Shown here piece after piece: positions 1-8,587 of a stretch of 42,767 bases of DNA. The notes beneath the pieces are model-generated. The model made no database searches. It saw only the letters and a program-made list of their open reading frames with translations, and was not told the origin of the DNA. Origin of the DNA: Deltaproteobacteria bacterium (GTDB taxonomy: Bacteria > Desulfobacterota > Desulfobulbia > Desulfobulbales > SURF-16). The stretch's first letter is position 1. Each line of letters starts with the position of its first letter. The translations under genes were made by a program, and so were the position numbers. The stretch lies in the NCBI GenBank assembly GCA_016208225.1, contig JACQYM010000109.1, positions 5,034 through 47,800 on the forward strand, given 5' to 3'.

Positions 1-227
1 ATGGCCTGGGCCCGGCCCATCTCCTCGCCCTTTGCGGTGACAAAGGAGTTGAGGGACATGTTCTGCGATTTGAACGGCGCCACCGACACCCCGTCCTGCA
101 GCAGAATGCGGCACAGGGCCGCGGTGAGAAACGATTTTCCGGCATTGGAACAGGTGCCCTGCAGCATGAGGGCCGGGGTGCGGACCTGCGTGGTCCGGCG
201 GAACAGTTCGGCAAGGGTCGGGGCCAT
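1..227 (-). CDS. cobQ: Cobyric acid synthase, N-terminal fragment (runs off the window)
   Basis: This gene is not in the ORF track because its 3' end lies outside the window. Reading the minus strand from the ATG at 225-227 gives [11 protein letters not shown], then a P-loop-like [14 protein letters not shown] and the family signature [10 protein letters not shown]. Both motifs are typical of the amidotransferase-type ATPase domain of CobQ/CbiP, which amidates adenosyl-cobyrinic a,c-diamide to cobyric acid in cobalamin synthesis. About 75 residues of the roughly 500 usual are visible. The start lies 4 bp after the rsmG stop, so it probably belongs to the hisD-rsmG-cobQ transcript. BioD and CobB share the P-loop, but the QNMSLNS motif favours CobQ. 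Confidence 0.88.
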   Translation of the reverse strand, partial: MAPTLAELFRRTTQVRTPALMLQGTCSNAGKSFLTAALCRILLQDGVSVAPFKSQNMSLNSFVTAKGEEMGRAQA

Positions 228-231
228 GTTT

Positions 232-888
232 TTATGCCGCCGTTTTGGTAAAGATCACCAGATGACGCGTGGCCCGGCTGAAAGGCAGGGCAAGGGGCAC
301 CACCTCCCGCAGCCGGTAGGGACTGGCCGGCTGGTCATGCTGCCACTGGCTGATCTCCTCCTCGGCCCTGGGGCCCTTCATGCAGATCACCGTGCCGCCG
401 GCCGGACTGAACGGCGCCGCCAGGGCGAGAAATTCGCTGATGGCGGCGACGGCCCGGCTGGTGATGCAGGGATAGGCCGGCAGCTGGCCGGCCAGGGCGG
501 GTTCAAGACGTTTTTCCATGACTTCGACGTGGTTCAAGGCGAGGCTGCGGACAATATGGCGCAGAAAGGCGGCCCGCTTGGCCCGGGGCTCGATGAGGGT
601 CAGGTTGAGCTGCGGGCAGGCGGCCTTCAGCACCAGGCCGGGGAAACCGGCGCCGCTGCCCACATCCAGCAGCTCGGGCTTTTCCCCGGGCAGATGGGGC
701 AGCAGGGTGAGGGAATCGAGAAAATGGGTCTCAATGATTTCCTGCGTCGGTGCCCTGGCCACCAGATTCATCTTCAGGTTCCACTTGGCGAGTTCCGTGT
801 AATAGCGGGCCAGACGATCAATCTCCCGGCTGCCGAGCTGCAGCCCGAGGGCCTTGCTGCCCTGCACAAGTAAGTCCCGTGGCGTCAT
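232..888 (-). CDS. rsmG: 16S rRNA (guanine-527-N7)-methyltransferase RsmG (GidB)
   Basis: The 218-residue protein has the usual RsmG length. A class I SAM-binding glycine loop, [12 protein letters not shown], lies at about residues 73-84, preceded by the family's [10 protein letters not shown] segment and followed by the acidic [12 protein letters not shown] stretch that contacts the cofactor. RsmG methylates N7 of G527 in the 530 loop of 16S rRNA; loss gives low-level streptomycin resistance in other bacteria. It lies 8 bp downstream of hisD and 4 bp upstream of cobQ on the same strand, indicating co-transcription. It is not beside parA/parB or mnmG, its common neighbours elsewhere. Confidence 0.96.
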   Translation of the reverse strand: MTPRDLLVQGSKALGLQLGSREIDRLARYYTELAKWNLKMNLVARAPTQEIIETHFLDSLTLLPHLPGEKPELLDVGSGAGFPGLVLKAACPQLNLTLIEPRAKRAAFLRHIVRSLALNHVEVMEKRLEPALAGQLPAYPCITSRAVAAISEFLALAAPFSPAGGTVICMKGPRAEEEISQWQHDQPASPYRLREVVPLALPFSRATRHLVIFTKTAA

Positions 889-896
889 GGCAACAA

Positions 897-2210
897 TCAG
901 CTCTGGTCGTCAAGCCTGATCACCACCGAGCGGGCATGGGCGGTCAGCCCCTCCAGGTTGGCCAGATTGACGATATGTTCGGCATCGGCCAGAAAGGCCC
1001 GGCGGGAGCAGGAAATCAGGCTGCTTTTTTTGAGAAATGTTTCCACGCCCAGGGACGAGGAGATGCGGGCCGTGCCCATGGTGGGCAGCACATGATTCGG
1101 ACCGGCCACATAGTCGCCGTAGGCCTCGGGGGAATAATCGCCGAGGAAGATCGCCCCGGCATGGCGGATGGCGGGCAGCCAGTTGAAGGGGTCGGTCACC
1201 ATCAGTTCCAGGTGCTCGATGGCGATGTCATTGGCAATTTCCATGGCCTCCTCCAGCGAGCCGCAGACCAGAATGGCGCCCCGGTCGGTGAGGGACTTGC
1301 GGGCAATCCACTCGCGGCTCAGCAGCTGCAGCTGTTTTTCCAGCTCCATGACGGTGCGGTCGGCCACATCCTGGCTGGTGGTAACCAGCATGGCCAGGGC
1401 CTGGGGGTCATGCTCGGCCTGGGCCAGCATGTCCGCGGCGATAAAGGCCGGGTTGGCCGTCTGGTCGGCCACGATGAGCACCTCGCTGGGTCCGGCGATC
1501 ATATCGATCCCCACCCGGCCCGCCACCTGGCGTTTGGCCTCGGTGACATACTGATTGCCCGGTCCGACGATGACGTCAACCGCCGGAATGATGCCGGTGC
1601 CGTACGCCAGGGCCGCAATGGCCCAGGCGCTGCCGGCCTTGTAGATCTGGGTGATGCCGATTTCCTGGGCCGCCACCAGCAGGGCGGGATGCACCATGCC
1701 CCGTTCATTGGGCGGGGTGACCATGATGCGGTGTTTTACCCCGGCAATGCCCGCCGGGATGCCGTTCATCAGCACCGACGAGACCAGCGGCGTTTTCCCG
1801 CCCTGGCCGCCAGGCACGTAAAGGCCGGCATAGGCCACCGGCCGCACCAGGCGGCCGGTGATGGAGCCGTCCTCCCTGGTGAGAATCCAGGACTGCTCCA
1901 TCTCCCGTTCATGGAAGGTCTGGATGCGCTCTTTGGCCAGCCGCAGGCTCTGCATCAGGTTATCGTCAACCTGGGCGTAGGCCTCGGCCAGCTCGGACTC
2001 CGAGACCCGCAGCTGGTCAATGGTCATGTTCGGGGCGTCGAAGCGGCGGGTGTACTCCAGCAGGGCCTCGTCGCCCCGCTCCCGGACGGCCTGAAGGATG
2101 GCGCTGACCGCCTGTCGGCAGATGTCGTCAGCCAGTTGAAAACGATAGGTCAGTCGGGCCAGAGAGCGCTTGCCCTCGATTGATTGGGTAGTGCATGGGG
2201 TAATGATCAT
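897..2210 (-). CDS. hisD: Histidinol dehydrogenase
   Basis: The 437-residue protein is full length for HisD, the zinc enzyme that oxidises L-histidinol to L-histidine with two NAD+ in the last two steps of histidine synthesis. Visible family motifs are [13 protein letters not shown], the [10 protein letters not shown] segment, AQAEHDPQA with a metal-binding histidine, and AIEHLELM, which holds the catalytic Glu-His pair. The ATG at 2208-2210 is preceded by AGGAG at good spacing. No other his genes are in view. Upstream, instead of an ordinary promoter gap, lies a run of 7-bp-period repeats (2225-2325), so the promoter is either within that repeat or beyond the cytochrome gene. Confidence 0.97.
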   Translation of the reverse strand: MIITPCTTQSIEGKRSLARLTYRFQLADDICRQAVSAILQAVRERGDEALLEYTRRFDAPNMTIDQLRVSESELAEAYAQVDDNLMQSLRLAKERIQTFHEREMEQSWILTREDGSITGRLVRPVAYAGLYVPGGQGGKTPLVSSVLMNGIPAGIAGVKHRIMVTPPNERGMVHPALLVAAQEIGITQIYKAGSAWAIAALAYGTGIIPAVDVIVGPGNQYVTEAKRQVAGRVGIDMIAGPSEVLIVADQTANPAFIAADMLAQAEHDPQALAMLVTTSQDVADRTVMELEKQLQLLSREWIARKSLTDRGAILVCGSLEEAMEIANDIAIEHLELMVTDPFNWLPAIRHAGAIFLGDYSPEAYGDYVAGPNHVLPTMGTARISSSLGVETFLKKSSLISCSRRAFLADAEHIVNLANLEGLTAHARSVVIRLDDQS

Positions 2211-2224
2211 TTTAGATCTCCTGA

Positions 2225-2325
2225 ATTGCGGATCTTATGGATTGCGGATTTCGGATTGCGGATTTCGGATTGCCATCAACCATCAATCATGAGCCATCAG
2301 CTATGAGCCATGAGCCATCAGCTTT
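2225..2325. repeat. Composite heptamer repeat array (GCGGATT/TCGGATT and GAGCCAT units)
   Basis: The hisD-side half alternates GCGGATT and TCGGATT units. The other half carries CATCAAC/CATCAAT units followed by GAGCCAT and its variants (GAGCCATCAGCTATGAGCCA). The unit length is seven bases throughout. The array fills almost the whole 107-bp gap between hisD and the multiheme cytochrome gene and slightly overlaps the latter's last codons. GAGCCAT units recur upstream of nadE, so copies flank the cytochrome-nadE pair. The units resemble the short tandemly repeated repetitive sequences described in cyanobacteria, but no relationship is shown here. Confidence 0.8.
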
Positions 2326-4042
2326 CTTGATATACCGGGCATTTTATCTCAGGGCTGTAATTTTTATACGCCGGATCATTATACTCCTTGTGGCATTCCA
2401 GGCAGAGGCCGACGCGCAGGATGCGGGCCAGCTCCTCCTTGTTGAACGGCCGCACCGCCGGACGGGAGCTTTTCTGCAGAGGAGTGCCGTCAATGGTGAC
2501 ATAGGCGTCCAAGGCCGGCGTCCGGCCCGCCGCCGTCTCAATGCCCTGGTCGGTGCCGGCAAAATGCCAGGCCCCGTTTTCCCGCCACACCGTGCCTTCG
2601 CCCAGGCCCAGCACCTTGGGGGAGAGGTGGCAATCCGTACAGCTCCTGCCCCCGGCCTGGGTGGTATGGGGGTTGATGGCCGCCATGGTGAGGCTGTTGA
2701 ACTGGCGGTCCGGCCGGCCTTTCTGGTCAATCAGGGTGACCACGTCCTGGCAGCCGGGGGTGACGATCACCACCTCTTCATCCCACATGGCCAGCATCGG
2801 CCGTTCAAAGCGCAGATAGGAGCGGCCCTCGTTCCACCAGCCCGCTGTTTCCGTCAGCGTCAGCTTGTCCAGATGGGTCTCGGTCATGTCGCGCTTCACG
2901 TGACAGCCGTAACACTGGGGGACCCAGAGGGAGTGGCACGCCTCGCAGCCCACCCGTTTGTGGCCGGCAAAGTCGCACACCCCGGCCTTGGGCGGCTTCA
3001 AGGGGTGTTTTTTGTCGCTGATCTTATTGTTGAGCAGCCAGGAGTCGCCTTCCCGGCTGACATTGTTCAGCTTCTCATTTTTCCTGGTCTGGCCCGGGAC
3101 CAGGCCTTCGCCGCTCTGTCCGGCACTGACATGGCAGGTGGCGCAGCTGATCTCGAGCTGCTCTTCGTAATGGGCATAGTTGGTGCCGTCGCCCATGATC
3201 TCGTTTCGGGTATGGCAGTCGATGCAGGCCATGCCGCGTTGATAATGGATGTCAGCGGGCAGGTCAAGATAAAAGCGGTCGCCGGGCAGCCTTTTTTCCG
3301 ACATTCGGCCATTGCTGTACGGGGTGCCGTAATTTTCCGATTCATAGACGCCGGTATAGCTTATGCCGATGCGGCCGCTCCGGTTGTGGCAGCGGACACA
3401 GTTCTCCACCGGGATCTTTTTGATGATCAGCGGGTGGATTTTTTTGGCCTCTTCCGGGGGCAGCTTCGGGTCCTTGATGAAATGGCAGGCAGTGCAGCCG
3501 CCGCCTTTTTCGCCGAAGAATCCGGGCAGATCGCCTTTCTGTTTCCACAGATGGCAGGTGCCGCACAGTTTGCGGAAATAATCCAGGGCGAGGGAGGTCT
3601 CGCCGCTTGCCAGCAGTTTTTCCACCGAATAGTCGCCGTTCTGGTCCGGGGCCTCGCCCCAGTAGTAGAGCAGGGTGGCCAGAATGCCGCGGTTGGTGGC
3701 CATCAGGGAGTTTTTCACCTTTTTGACGTCCGCCGCGTGGCACCCCTCGATGCCGCAGGTTTTTTCCACCAGCCGCAGATCGCCCGGATTCTTGACAATG
3801 CCCGCATGGGCCTTTTCCTTGTCAATGGCCAGGGCATCGCCCAGATGGCAGGGGGAGCAGCCGATCACCAGCCGGTCGTGGGCCGCGTCCAGTTTCTCCG
3901 TGGTATGACAGCTCAGGCACATCTCGACCTGACCGGAGGTGGTCTGATAGAGGCGCTCCGGCCGCTTGGTCAGATTTTCGCGGATGACCAGCAGCAGCAC
4001 GACCAGCAGAACCAGGAAAAGCACAAGCCGGGATTTCGACAT
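2318..4042 (-). CDS. Membrane-anchored multiheme cytochrome c (11 CXXCH plus 1 CX4CH)
   Basis: From the ATG at 4042 (MSKSRLV...; AGGGA ribosome-binding site, 2 bp after the nadE stop) the protein is 574 residues. The track's start at 4066 would lie inside nadE. An N-terminal hydrophobic run (residues 4-20) without a clear cleavage site suggests a signal anchor with the rest in the periplasm. Eleven CXXCH heme sites are visible (CLSCH, CSPCH, CGTCH, CTACH, CVRCH, CIDCH, CATCH, CEACH, CYGCH, CTDCH, CLECH), plus one CGIEGCH of the CX4CH type known from tetraheme cytochrome c3. Twelve hemes suggest long-range electron transfer. I do not recognise a named family, and no partner oxidoreductase or porin is adjacent. 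The last codons run into the heptamer array. Confidence 0.9.
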   Translation of the reverse strand: MSKSRLVLFLVLLVVLLLVIRENLTKRPERLYQTTSGQVEMCLSCHTTEKLDAAHDRLVIGCSPCHLGDALAIDKEKAHAGIVKNPGDLRLVEKTCGIEGCHAADVKKVKNSLMATNRGILATLLYYWGEAPDQNGDYSVEKLLASGETSLALDYFRKLCGTCHLWKQKGDLPGFFGEKGGGCTACHFIKDPKLPPEEAKKIHPLIIKKIPVENCVRCHNRSGRIGISYTGVYESENYGTPYSNGRMSEKRLPGDRFYLDLPADIHYQRGMACIDCHTRNEIMGDGTNYAHYEEQLEISCATCHVSAGQSGEGLVPGQTRKNEKLNNVSREGDSWLLNNKISDKKHPLKPPKAGVCDFAGHKRVGCEACHSLWVPQCYGCHVKRDMTETHLDKLTLTETAGWWNEGRSYLRFERPMLAMWDEEVVIVTPGCQDVVTLIDQKGRPDRQFNSLTMAAINPHTTQAGGRSCTDCHLSPKVLGLGEGTVWRENGAWHFAGTDQGIETAAGRTPALDAYVTIDGTPLQKSSRPAVRPFNKEELARILRVGLCLECHKEYNDPAYKNYSPEIKCPVYQES

Positions 4043-4043
4043 C

Positions 4044-5681
4044 TTATTCCCTGAAATTCTGGGCAATGGGATAGCGGCGGCCGTAGCCGAAGGCCTTGGA
4101 GGTGACTTTCAGCCCCATGGCCGCCTGCTGCCGTTTGTATTCGTTGCGTTTGATGCGGCGGACGATGTCTTCCACGATATGGCGGTCAAAACCCCGGCGG
4201 ACGATGTCGTCGATGGCAAGATGCTCCTCCAGGTAGGCGGCGAGGATGGGATCGAGCACCTCGTAAGGGGGCAGGTCATCCTGGTCCTTCTGGTCCGGGG
4301 CCAGCTCGGCGCTGGGGGCGCGGCTGATGGTGCGGGCCGGGATGATTTCCCTGTCCCGGTTGACAAAGCGGGCCAGGGCATAGACCATCTGTTTGGGGAT
4401 GTCGGCGAGCAGGGAAAGGGCGCCGGCCATATCGCCGTACAGGGTGCAGTAGCCCACTGCCATTTCCGATTTGTTGCCGGTGGAGAGCAGCAGGGCGTTG
4501 AATTTGTTGGCCAGGGCCATGAGCAGTGTGCCGCGGATGCGGGCCTGGATGTTCTGTTCGGTGATGTCCTCCTGCAGACCGGTGAAAAGAGGTGCGAGGG
4601 TGCTGCGGAAGGAGGCAAAGGTGTCGGAGATATTCAGGGTCTCCAGGCGGATGCCCAGGTTGGCGGCCAGCCGGTCGGCGTCGGTAATGCTTTCCATGGA
4701 CGTGTAAGGGGAGGGCAGGGCCACCCCCATGACGTTTTCAGGGCCCAGGGCCTCGCAGGCAATGGCGCAGGTCAGGGCCGAATCGATGCCGCCGCTTACG
4801 CCGATCAATACCCTGGAGAAACCGCATTTTCTGATGTAGTCCCGGCAGCCCATGGCCAGGGCCTGGAAAACAAGGGCGGTTTCATCAGTTGCCGCCGGCG
4901 CCGCCGGCGCCGGCAACCGGTCGGTGTCGATGACGAGCATCTCTTCGCAGAAGGAGGCGGCCTGGCGGCGGAGGCAGCCGTCTTGGCCCAGCACCAGGCT
5001 CGCCCCGTCAAACAGCACGCTGTCCTGGCCCCCGACCTGGTTGACATAGAGCATGGGGGTCTGATATTTGCGGCAGAGCTGGGAGAAAATCGTCAGCCGG
5101 AGCTGCTGCTTGCCCATGGTGAAAGGGGAGGCGGCGATATTGATGAGCAGATCGATGCCGGACCGGGTCAGGTCGGCGACCGGATTGACCTGATAGAGCG
5201 GATGGGGAAAGCTGTCCTCATCGTTGAAGATATCCTCGCAGATGGTGATGCCCAGGCGCAATCCCTTGTAGGGAAAGGGGATGCTCGCCTCGCCCGGTTC
5301 AAAATAACGGGCCTCGTCAAAGACATCATAGGTGGGCAGCAGCCGCTTGTGGGCGGCAAACAGAATGCTGCCGTTCTCAAAGAGCAGGGCGCTGTTGTGC
5401 AGGGGCTTGCCCGTGCTGCCGCTATGGCGGGTGATGGCCCCGCACAGCACGCCGATGCCGCGGACGTCCGCGACCAGGGCGTTGATGGCGGCTTCCTGCT
5501 GGCCCAGAAACGCCTCATGCTCCAGGTAATCCTGCGGCGGGTAGCCGCTGATGGCGTGTTCCGGCAGCACGGCCAGCCCGCAGCCGGCCTGGGCGGCTTT
5601 TTCAAGGTAGCGGCTGATTTTGGCGATATTGCCGGGAAAATCACCGATAACCGGATTTAATTGAATGAGGGCGACTTTCAT
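4044..5681 (-). CDS. nadE: Glutamine-dependent NAD+ synthetase
   Basis: The protein has two domains. The N-terminal nitrilase-like glutaminase (about residues 1-260) shows the Glu in VLPEHAISGYPPQD, the Lys in HKRLLPTY and the Cys in LGITICEDIFND. The C-terminal ATP pyrophosphatase domain carries IGVSGGIDSALT. Together they convert deamido-NAD+ to NAD+ using glutamine nitrogen. I chose MKVALIQLNPVIGDF at 5681 as the start. The track's upstream start at 5705 adds only MSHEPSPD, which is encoded by the GAGCCAT repeat. No good Shine-Dalgarno precedes either start, because the repeat occupies that position. The cytochrome gene follows after 1-2 bp. Confidence 0.95.
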   Translation of the reverse strand: MKVALIQLNPVIGDFPGNIAKISRYLEKAAQAGCGLAVLPEHAISGYPPQDYLEHEAFLGQQEAAINALVADVRGIGVLCGAITRHSGSTGKPLHNSALLFENGSILFAAHKRLLPTYDVFDEARYFEPGEASIPFPYKGLRLGITICEDIFNDEDSFPHPLYQVNPVADLTRSGIDLLINIAASPFTMGKQQLRLTIFSQLCRKYQTPMLYVNQVGGQDSVLFDGASLVLGQDGCLRRQAASFCEEMLVIDTDRLPAPAAPAATDETALVFQALAMGCRDYIRKCGFSRVLIGVSGGIDSALTCAIACEALGPENVMGVALPSPYTSMESITDADRLAANLGIRLETLNISDTFASFRSTLAPLFTGLQEDITEQNIQARIRGTLLMALANKFNALLLSTGNKSEMAVGYCTLYGDMAGALSLLADIPKQMVYALARFVNRDREIIPARTISRAPSAELAPDQKDQDDLPPYEVLDPILAAYLEEHLAIDDIVRRGFDRHIVEDIVRRIKRNEYKRQQAAMGLKVTSKAFGYGRRYPIAQNFRE

Positions 5682-5686
5682 ATCAG

Positions 5687-5774
5687 GTGATGGCTCATGG
5701 CTCATGGGTAATAGTTTATAGTTAATGGTTGACTGCCCGCGGGTTTTTGGTTTTGCTCATGAGCCATGAGCTAC
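5687..5774. repeat. GAGCCAT heptamer array in inverted arrangement upstream of nadE
   Basis: On the plus strand, tandem GGCTCAT units (5689-5707) face ATGAGCCATGAGC (about 5757-5772), so the two halves can pair as a long hairpin around an AT-rich spacer. The second half is itself a palindrome (GCTCATG, AGC, CATGAGC). The array reaches within 6 bp of the chosen nadE start codon and reads in frame with it. Confidence 0.75.
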
Positions 5775-5823
5775 TTATAGCATAATCAGGAGGCGCCTGC
5801 CGCATCAATTTTCGGTCAAGTTT

Positions 5824-5852
5824 TGCTTGCAGGATCAGCAGTTTTCATACTA
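5824..5852 (+). promoter_or_regulatory. Weak candidate promoter for the PIN-PhoH gene
   Basis: TTGCTT and CATACT are separated by about 17 bp, in the divergent gap between nadE and the PIN-PhoH gene. The match is modest, and the leader would contain the 5902-5939 hairpin. This is a guess from spacing and sequence only. Confidence 0.25.
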
Positions 5853-5901
5853 CTCTGCATGACGCTTTATTACTGCATTATCTTGTGCGCTTTAATCCTA
5901 A

Positions 5902-5939
5902 AGGGTGTCTTGAATAATTAGAATTATTCGAGATGCCCT
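5902..5939. repeat. 38-bp palindrome (AGGGTGTCTTGAATAATT / AATTATTCGAGATGCCCT)
   Basis: Two 18-base arms flank a 2-base centre (AG). The three positions that are not Watson-Crick pairs are all G-T combinations, so the transcript could form an uninterrupted 18-bp stem with G-U pairs. It ends 23 bp before the start codon of the PIN-PhoH gene. It could be a leader hairpin, an operator or a REP-like dispersed palindrome. No T tract follows, so it is not a normal intrinsic terminator on the plus strand. Confidence 0.75.
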
Positions 5940-5962
5940 AAAGTCCATAGAGGCCTTCCTGC

Positions 5963-7282
5963 ATGCGAAAATATTTCGTCCTTGACACCAACGTTCTGCT
6001 GCATAATGCTGATTCAATCAGCTCCTTTACCGATAATTATGTCGTGCTGCCCATGTCGGTCATCGAGGAGCTTGATAAATTCAAATCCCGTAGCGACGAG
6101 CTTGGCCGCAACGCCCGCAAGGTCATCAGGGATCTTGATCATCTCCGGGTGCGCGGCAGGCTGGCCGAGGGCGTGGAAATGGATAACGGCGGCATCCTGA
6201 AAATCATTACCGAAGGAGAAAATATCGACTGCGGCGGCCTGAACATGAATGTGCCGGACAACCGGATTCTGGCCGTGGCCTACACCCTGTTTAAAAAAGG
6301 CGAAAAGGTCATTTTCGTTTCCAAGGATATCAATGCCCGCCTGAAGGCCGATGCCCTGGGTATCGGGGTCATGGACTTCGAGAAGCAGAAGATCAATTTC
6401 GACGAACTTTTTTCCGGCTACCGGGAACTGCCGGTGCCGGGCAAAGTGATCGATACTTTTTATGAAAAACGTGAGGTGGAGAGCGAGGGGCTGGGGCTGA
6501 TGCCCAATGAATTCGTGCTGCTGCAGGATGAGGCCGACCCCAAGCATACCGCCCTGGCCCGGGCCATCAGCGACAAAAAACTGGTGCGGCTGAATCCCCA
6601 GTATGATTCAGCCTGGCAGATCCGCTCCCGCAGCAAGGAACAGCGCATGTGCCTGGAACTTTTGCTTGATCCGGGTGTCGAAATTGTAACGCTGGTGGGG
6701 CAGGCCGGCACCGGCAAGACCTTGCTCGCCCTTGCCGCGGGTCTGGAAGAGGTGATTATCAACAAGCGTTATGAAAAAATTCTTGTCTCCCGGCCGATCA
6801 TCCCCCTTGGCAAGGACCTGGGCTACATGCCCGGCGACAAGGACGAAAAACTGGCCCACTGGATGCAGCCCATTTTTGACAACCTCACCTTTCTCATGGG
6901 CAGCGGTCAGCCGCCGAAAAACCGGCAGGATGACGACTCGTTGCGCCATAAGATGGAAAAGCTGCTGAAGGACCATGTGGTGGAGCTGGAGGCCCTGACC
7001 TACATCAGGGGCCGGTCGATTTCCGGCCAGTATGTGATTGTCGATGAGGCGCAGAACCTCACCCCGCACGAGGTCAAAACCATCATCAGCCGGGCCGGCG
7101 AGGGGACGAAAATGGTGCTGACCGGAGATCCGTATCAGATCGACAACCCGTATCTCGATTCCAGCAGTAACGGGTTGACCTATACGGTGGAACGGCTGAA
7201 GGAGCTGCCCATTCACGGCCACATCACCCTGCGGAAAAGTGAACGGAGCCAGCTCGCCGGGGTAGCGGCGGATTATCTGTAA
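5963..7282 (+). CDS. PIN-domain and PhoH-domain ATPase (PhoH2/YlaK type)
   Basis: The 439-residue protein has an N-terminal PIN nuclease domain (about residues 1-140) with FVLDTNVLL (D8), VIEEL (E35) and later acidic residues. The C-terminal PhoH P-loop ATPase (about 225-439) has Walker A GQAGTGKT at 246-253, Walker B YVIVDEAQ at about 357-364 and the GDPYQID segment. This is the PhoH2 arrangement, reported in other bacteria as an RNA helicase fused to a ribonuclease. No antitoxin-like small ORF precedes it; PhoH2 in mycobacteria has an adjacent phoAT partner, which is absent here. The start has GAGG about 9 bp upstream. It is transcribed divergently from nadE. Confidence 0.92.
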   Translation: MRKYFVLDTNVLLHNADSISSFTDNYVVLPMSVIEELDKFKSRSDELGRNARKVIRDLDHLRVRGRLAEGVEMDNGGILKIITEGENIDCGGLNMNVPDNRILAVAYTLFKKGEKVIFVSKDINARLKADALGIGVMDFEKQKINFDELFSGYRELPVPGKVIDTFYEKREVESEGLGLMPNEFVLLQDEADPKHTALARAISDKKLVRLNPQYDSAWQIRSRSKEQRMCLELLLDPGVEIVTLVGQAGTGKTLLALAAGLEEVIINKRYEKILVSRPIIPLGKDLGYMPGDKDEKLAHWMQPIFDNLTFLMGSGQPPKNRQDDDSLRHKMEKLLKDHVVELEALTYIRGRSISGQYVIVDEAQNLTPHEVKTIISRAGEGTKMVLTGDPYQIDNPYLDSSSNGLTYTVERLKELPIHGHITLRKSERSQLAGVAADYL

Positions 7283-7294
7283 TGGGAGAGAATT

Positions 7295-7431
7295 CAGGAG
7301 CCAGGAGTCAGGAGCCAGAAGTTATAAAAGTACCGGTTATCTGTGGCGTCATGCCGGATGTCCAACGTTTCAAGGGTCGGTGAGGTGGTACTTTTGCCTT
7401 GTGCCTAATGCCTGTTGCCTCCTGACTCCTG
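7295..7431. repeat. Nested inverted-repeat element with heptamer ends
   Basis: The left end is a tandem AGGAGCC/AGGAGTC run (7295-7319). The right end is a seven-base-period run of TGCCTNN units ending in CTCCTGACTCCTG (7395-7431). CAGGAGTCAGGAG at the left pairs with CTCCTGACTCCTG at the right. Inside this, AAAAGTACC (7326-7334) pairs exactly with GGTACTTTT (7387-7395). The whole gap between the PIN-PhoH gene and the radical SAM gene is therefore a two-tier inverted repeat. It has no coding capacity and could be a small non-autonomous element. Confidence 0.7.
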
Positions 7432-7465
7432 CTAACCACATCGAATCTTTAAGGAAGCGAACAAT

Positions 7466-8533
7466 ATGGAATTCGTACCGAAATGGATTGCCTGGGAAAT
7501 CACCAGACGTTGCAACCTCCACTGCGTGCACTGCCGTTCTTCATCGGAACTTGAGGTCATAGGCCATCCTGATTTTTCACTTGCTGAGGCGAAAAGGGTC
7601 CTGGACGACATCGCCTCCTATGCCAGTCCGGTCATCGTGCTTTCCGGCGGTGAACCCCTGCTGCGGGGGGATGTCTTTGACATTGCCGCCTATGGCACCG
7701 GCAAAGGGCTGCGCATGTGCCTGGCCACCAACGGCACCCTGGTTACCGAGGAAACCTGCGCCGGCATCAAAGCCGCCGGCATCAAGATGGTGTCGCTCAG
7801 TCTGGACGGCTCCAGCGCCGCGGTGCATGACGATTTCCGCAGTCAGACCGGGGCCTTTGCCGGCACCCTCAATGCCGCGGCCCTGTTCAAGAAGCATGAT
7901 ATCCCCTTTCTGATCAATTCCTCCTTCACCAAACGCAATCAGGAGGAGATCCCTAAAATCTACAAACTGGCCAAGGAGCTTGGCGCCACGGCCTGGTACA
8001 TGTTTATGATCGTGCCCACCGGCCGGGGGGAGGATATCATGAAGGAGCTGATATCCATGGAGGATTATGAAAAGATGCTGGAATGGCATTATGAGATGGA
8101 AAAGGAGGAGGACGAGATTCTGGTCCGTCCCACCTGCGCCCCCAGTTATTACCGCATCGTCCTGCAGAAGAAGAAGGAAACCGGCGACGATTTCCAGCGG
8201 CGCAGTCTGAAATTTTCCACGGGCGGCTCAAAAGGGTGCCTTGCCGGCCAGCTCATCTGCCTGATCGATGTGGACGGCAATGTGCTGCCCTGCAGCTACT
8301 TTCCGGTGAGCGCCGGTAATATTCGCGAGCAATCCTTTAAGGACATCTGGGAAAATTCCAAGCTCTTTCACGATATGCGCGATTTCAAGTCCTATGAGGG
8401 CCGTTGCGGTTCCTGTGAATATGTCGGCGTCTGCGGCGGCTGCCGCGCCCGGGCCTACGCCATCCACGGCAACTATATGGCGGAGGAGCCTTTCTGTTCC
8501 CATGTGCCGGCCAAATTAAAGAGGATCGGCTGA
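7466..8533 (+). CDS. ahbD: Radical SAM/SPASM protein, AhbD-like heme b synthase
   Basis: The 355-residue protein has the radical SAM cluster motif CNLHCVHC (C16, C20, C23) and SGGEP at 60-64. The C-terminal SPASM-like region has [23 protein letters not shown] followed by [17 protein letters not shown]. This C-terminal pattern matches AhbD, which decarboxylates iron-coproporphyrin III to heme b in the siroheme-dependent pathway of sulfate reducers and archaea; related SPASM proteins include NirJ and AhbC. The neighbours hemE and hemH supply or use coproporphyrin, which fits a tetrapyrrole role. AhbD is my preferred assignment; NirJ-like is the main alternative. Confidence 0.75.
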   Translation: MEFVPKWIAWEITRRCNLHCVHCRSSSELEVIGHPDFSLAEAKRVLDDIASYASPVIVLSGGEPLLRGDVFDIAAYGTGKGLRMCLATNGTLVTEETCAGIKAAGIKMVSLSLDGSSAAVHDDFRSQTGAFAGTLNAAALFKKHDIPFLINSSFTKRNQEEIPKIYKLAKELGATAWYMFMIVPTGRGEDIMKELISMEDYEKMLEWHYEMEKEEDEILVRPTCAPSYYRIVLQKKKETGDDFQRRSLKFSTGGSKGCLAGQLICLIDVDGNVLPCSYFPVSAGNIREQSFKDIWENSKLFHDMRDFKSYEGRCGSCEYVGVCGGCRARAYAIHGNYMAEEPFCSHVPAKLKRIG

Positions 8534-8580
8534 AGGCAGAAGGCAGAAGGCAATAGACAAGAGGCAATAGGCAAGGGGCA
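8534..8580. repeat. AGGCAGA/AGGCAAT heptamer array
   Basis: Starting at the stop codon of the radical SAM gene, units AGGCAGA, AGGCAGA, AGGCAAT, AGACAAG, AGGCAAT, AGGCAAG follow in strict seven-base register. Confidence 0.85.
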
Positions 8581-8587
8581 GGGGGGC

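Noticed and set aside
2237-4054. A 605-aa plus-strand ORF opposite the cytochrome gene, and similar long plus-strand ORFs at 750-2183 and 3966-5660
   Set aside because: They are antisense shadows of cytochrome, hisD and nadE codons in GC-rich DNA; they have no family motifs and no ribosome-binding sites.
8534-8580. CRISPR array among the tandem repeats
   Set aside because: Units are 7 bp, contiguous and without spacers, and no cas genes are present.
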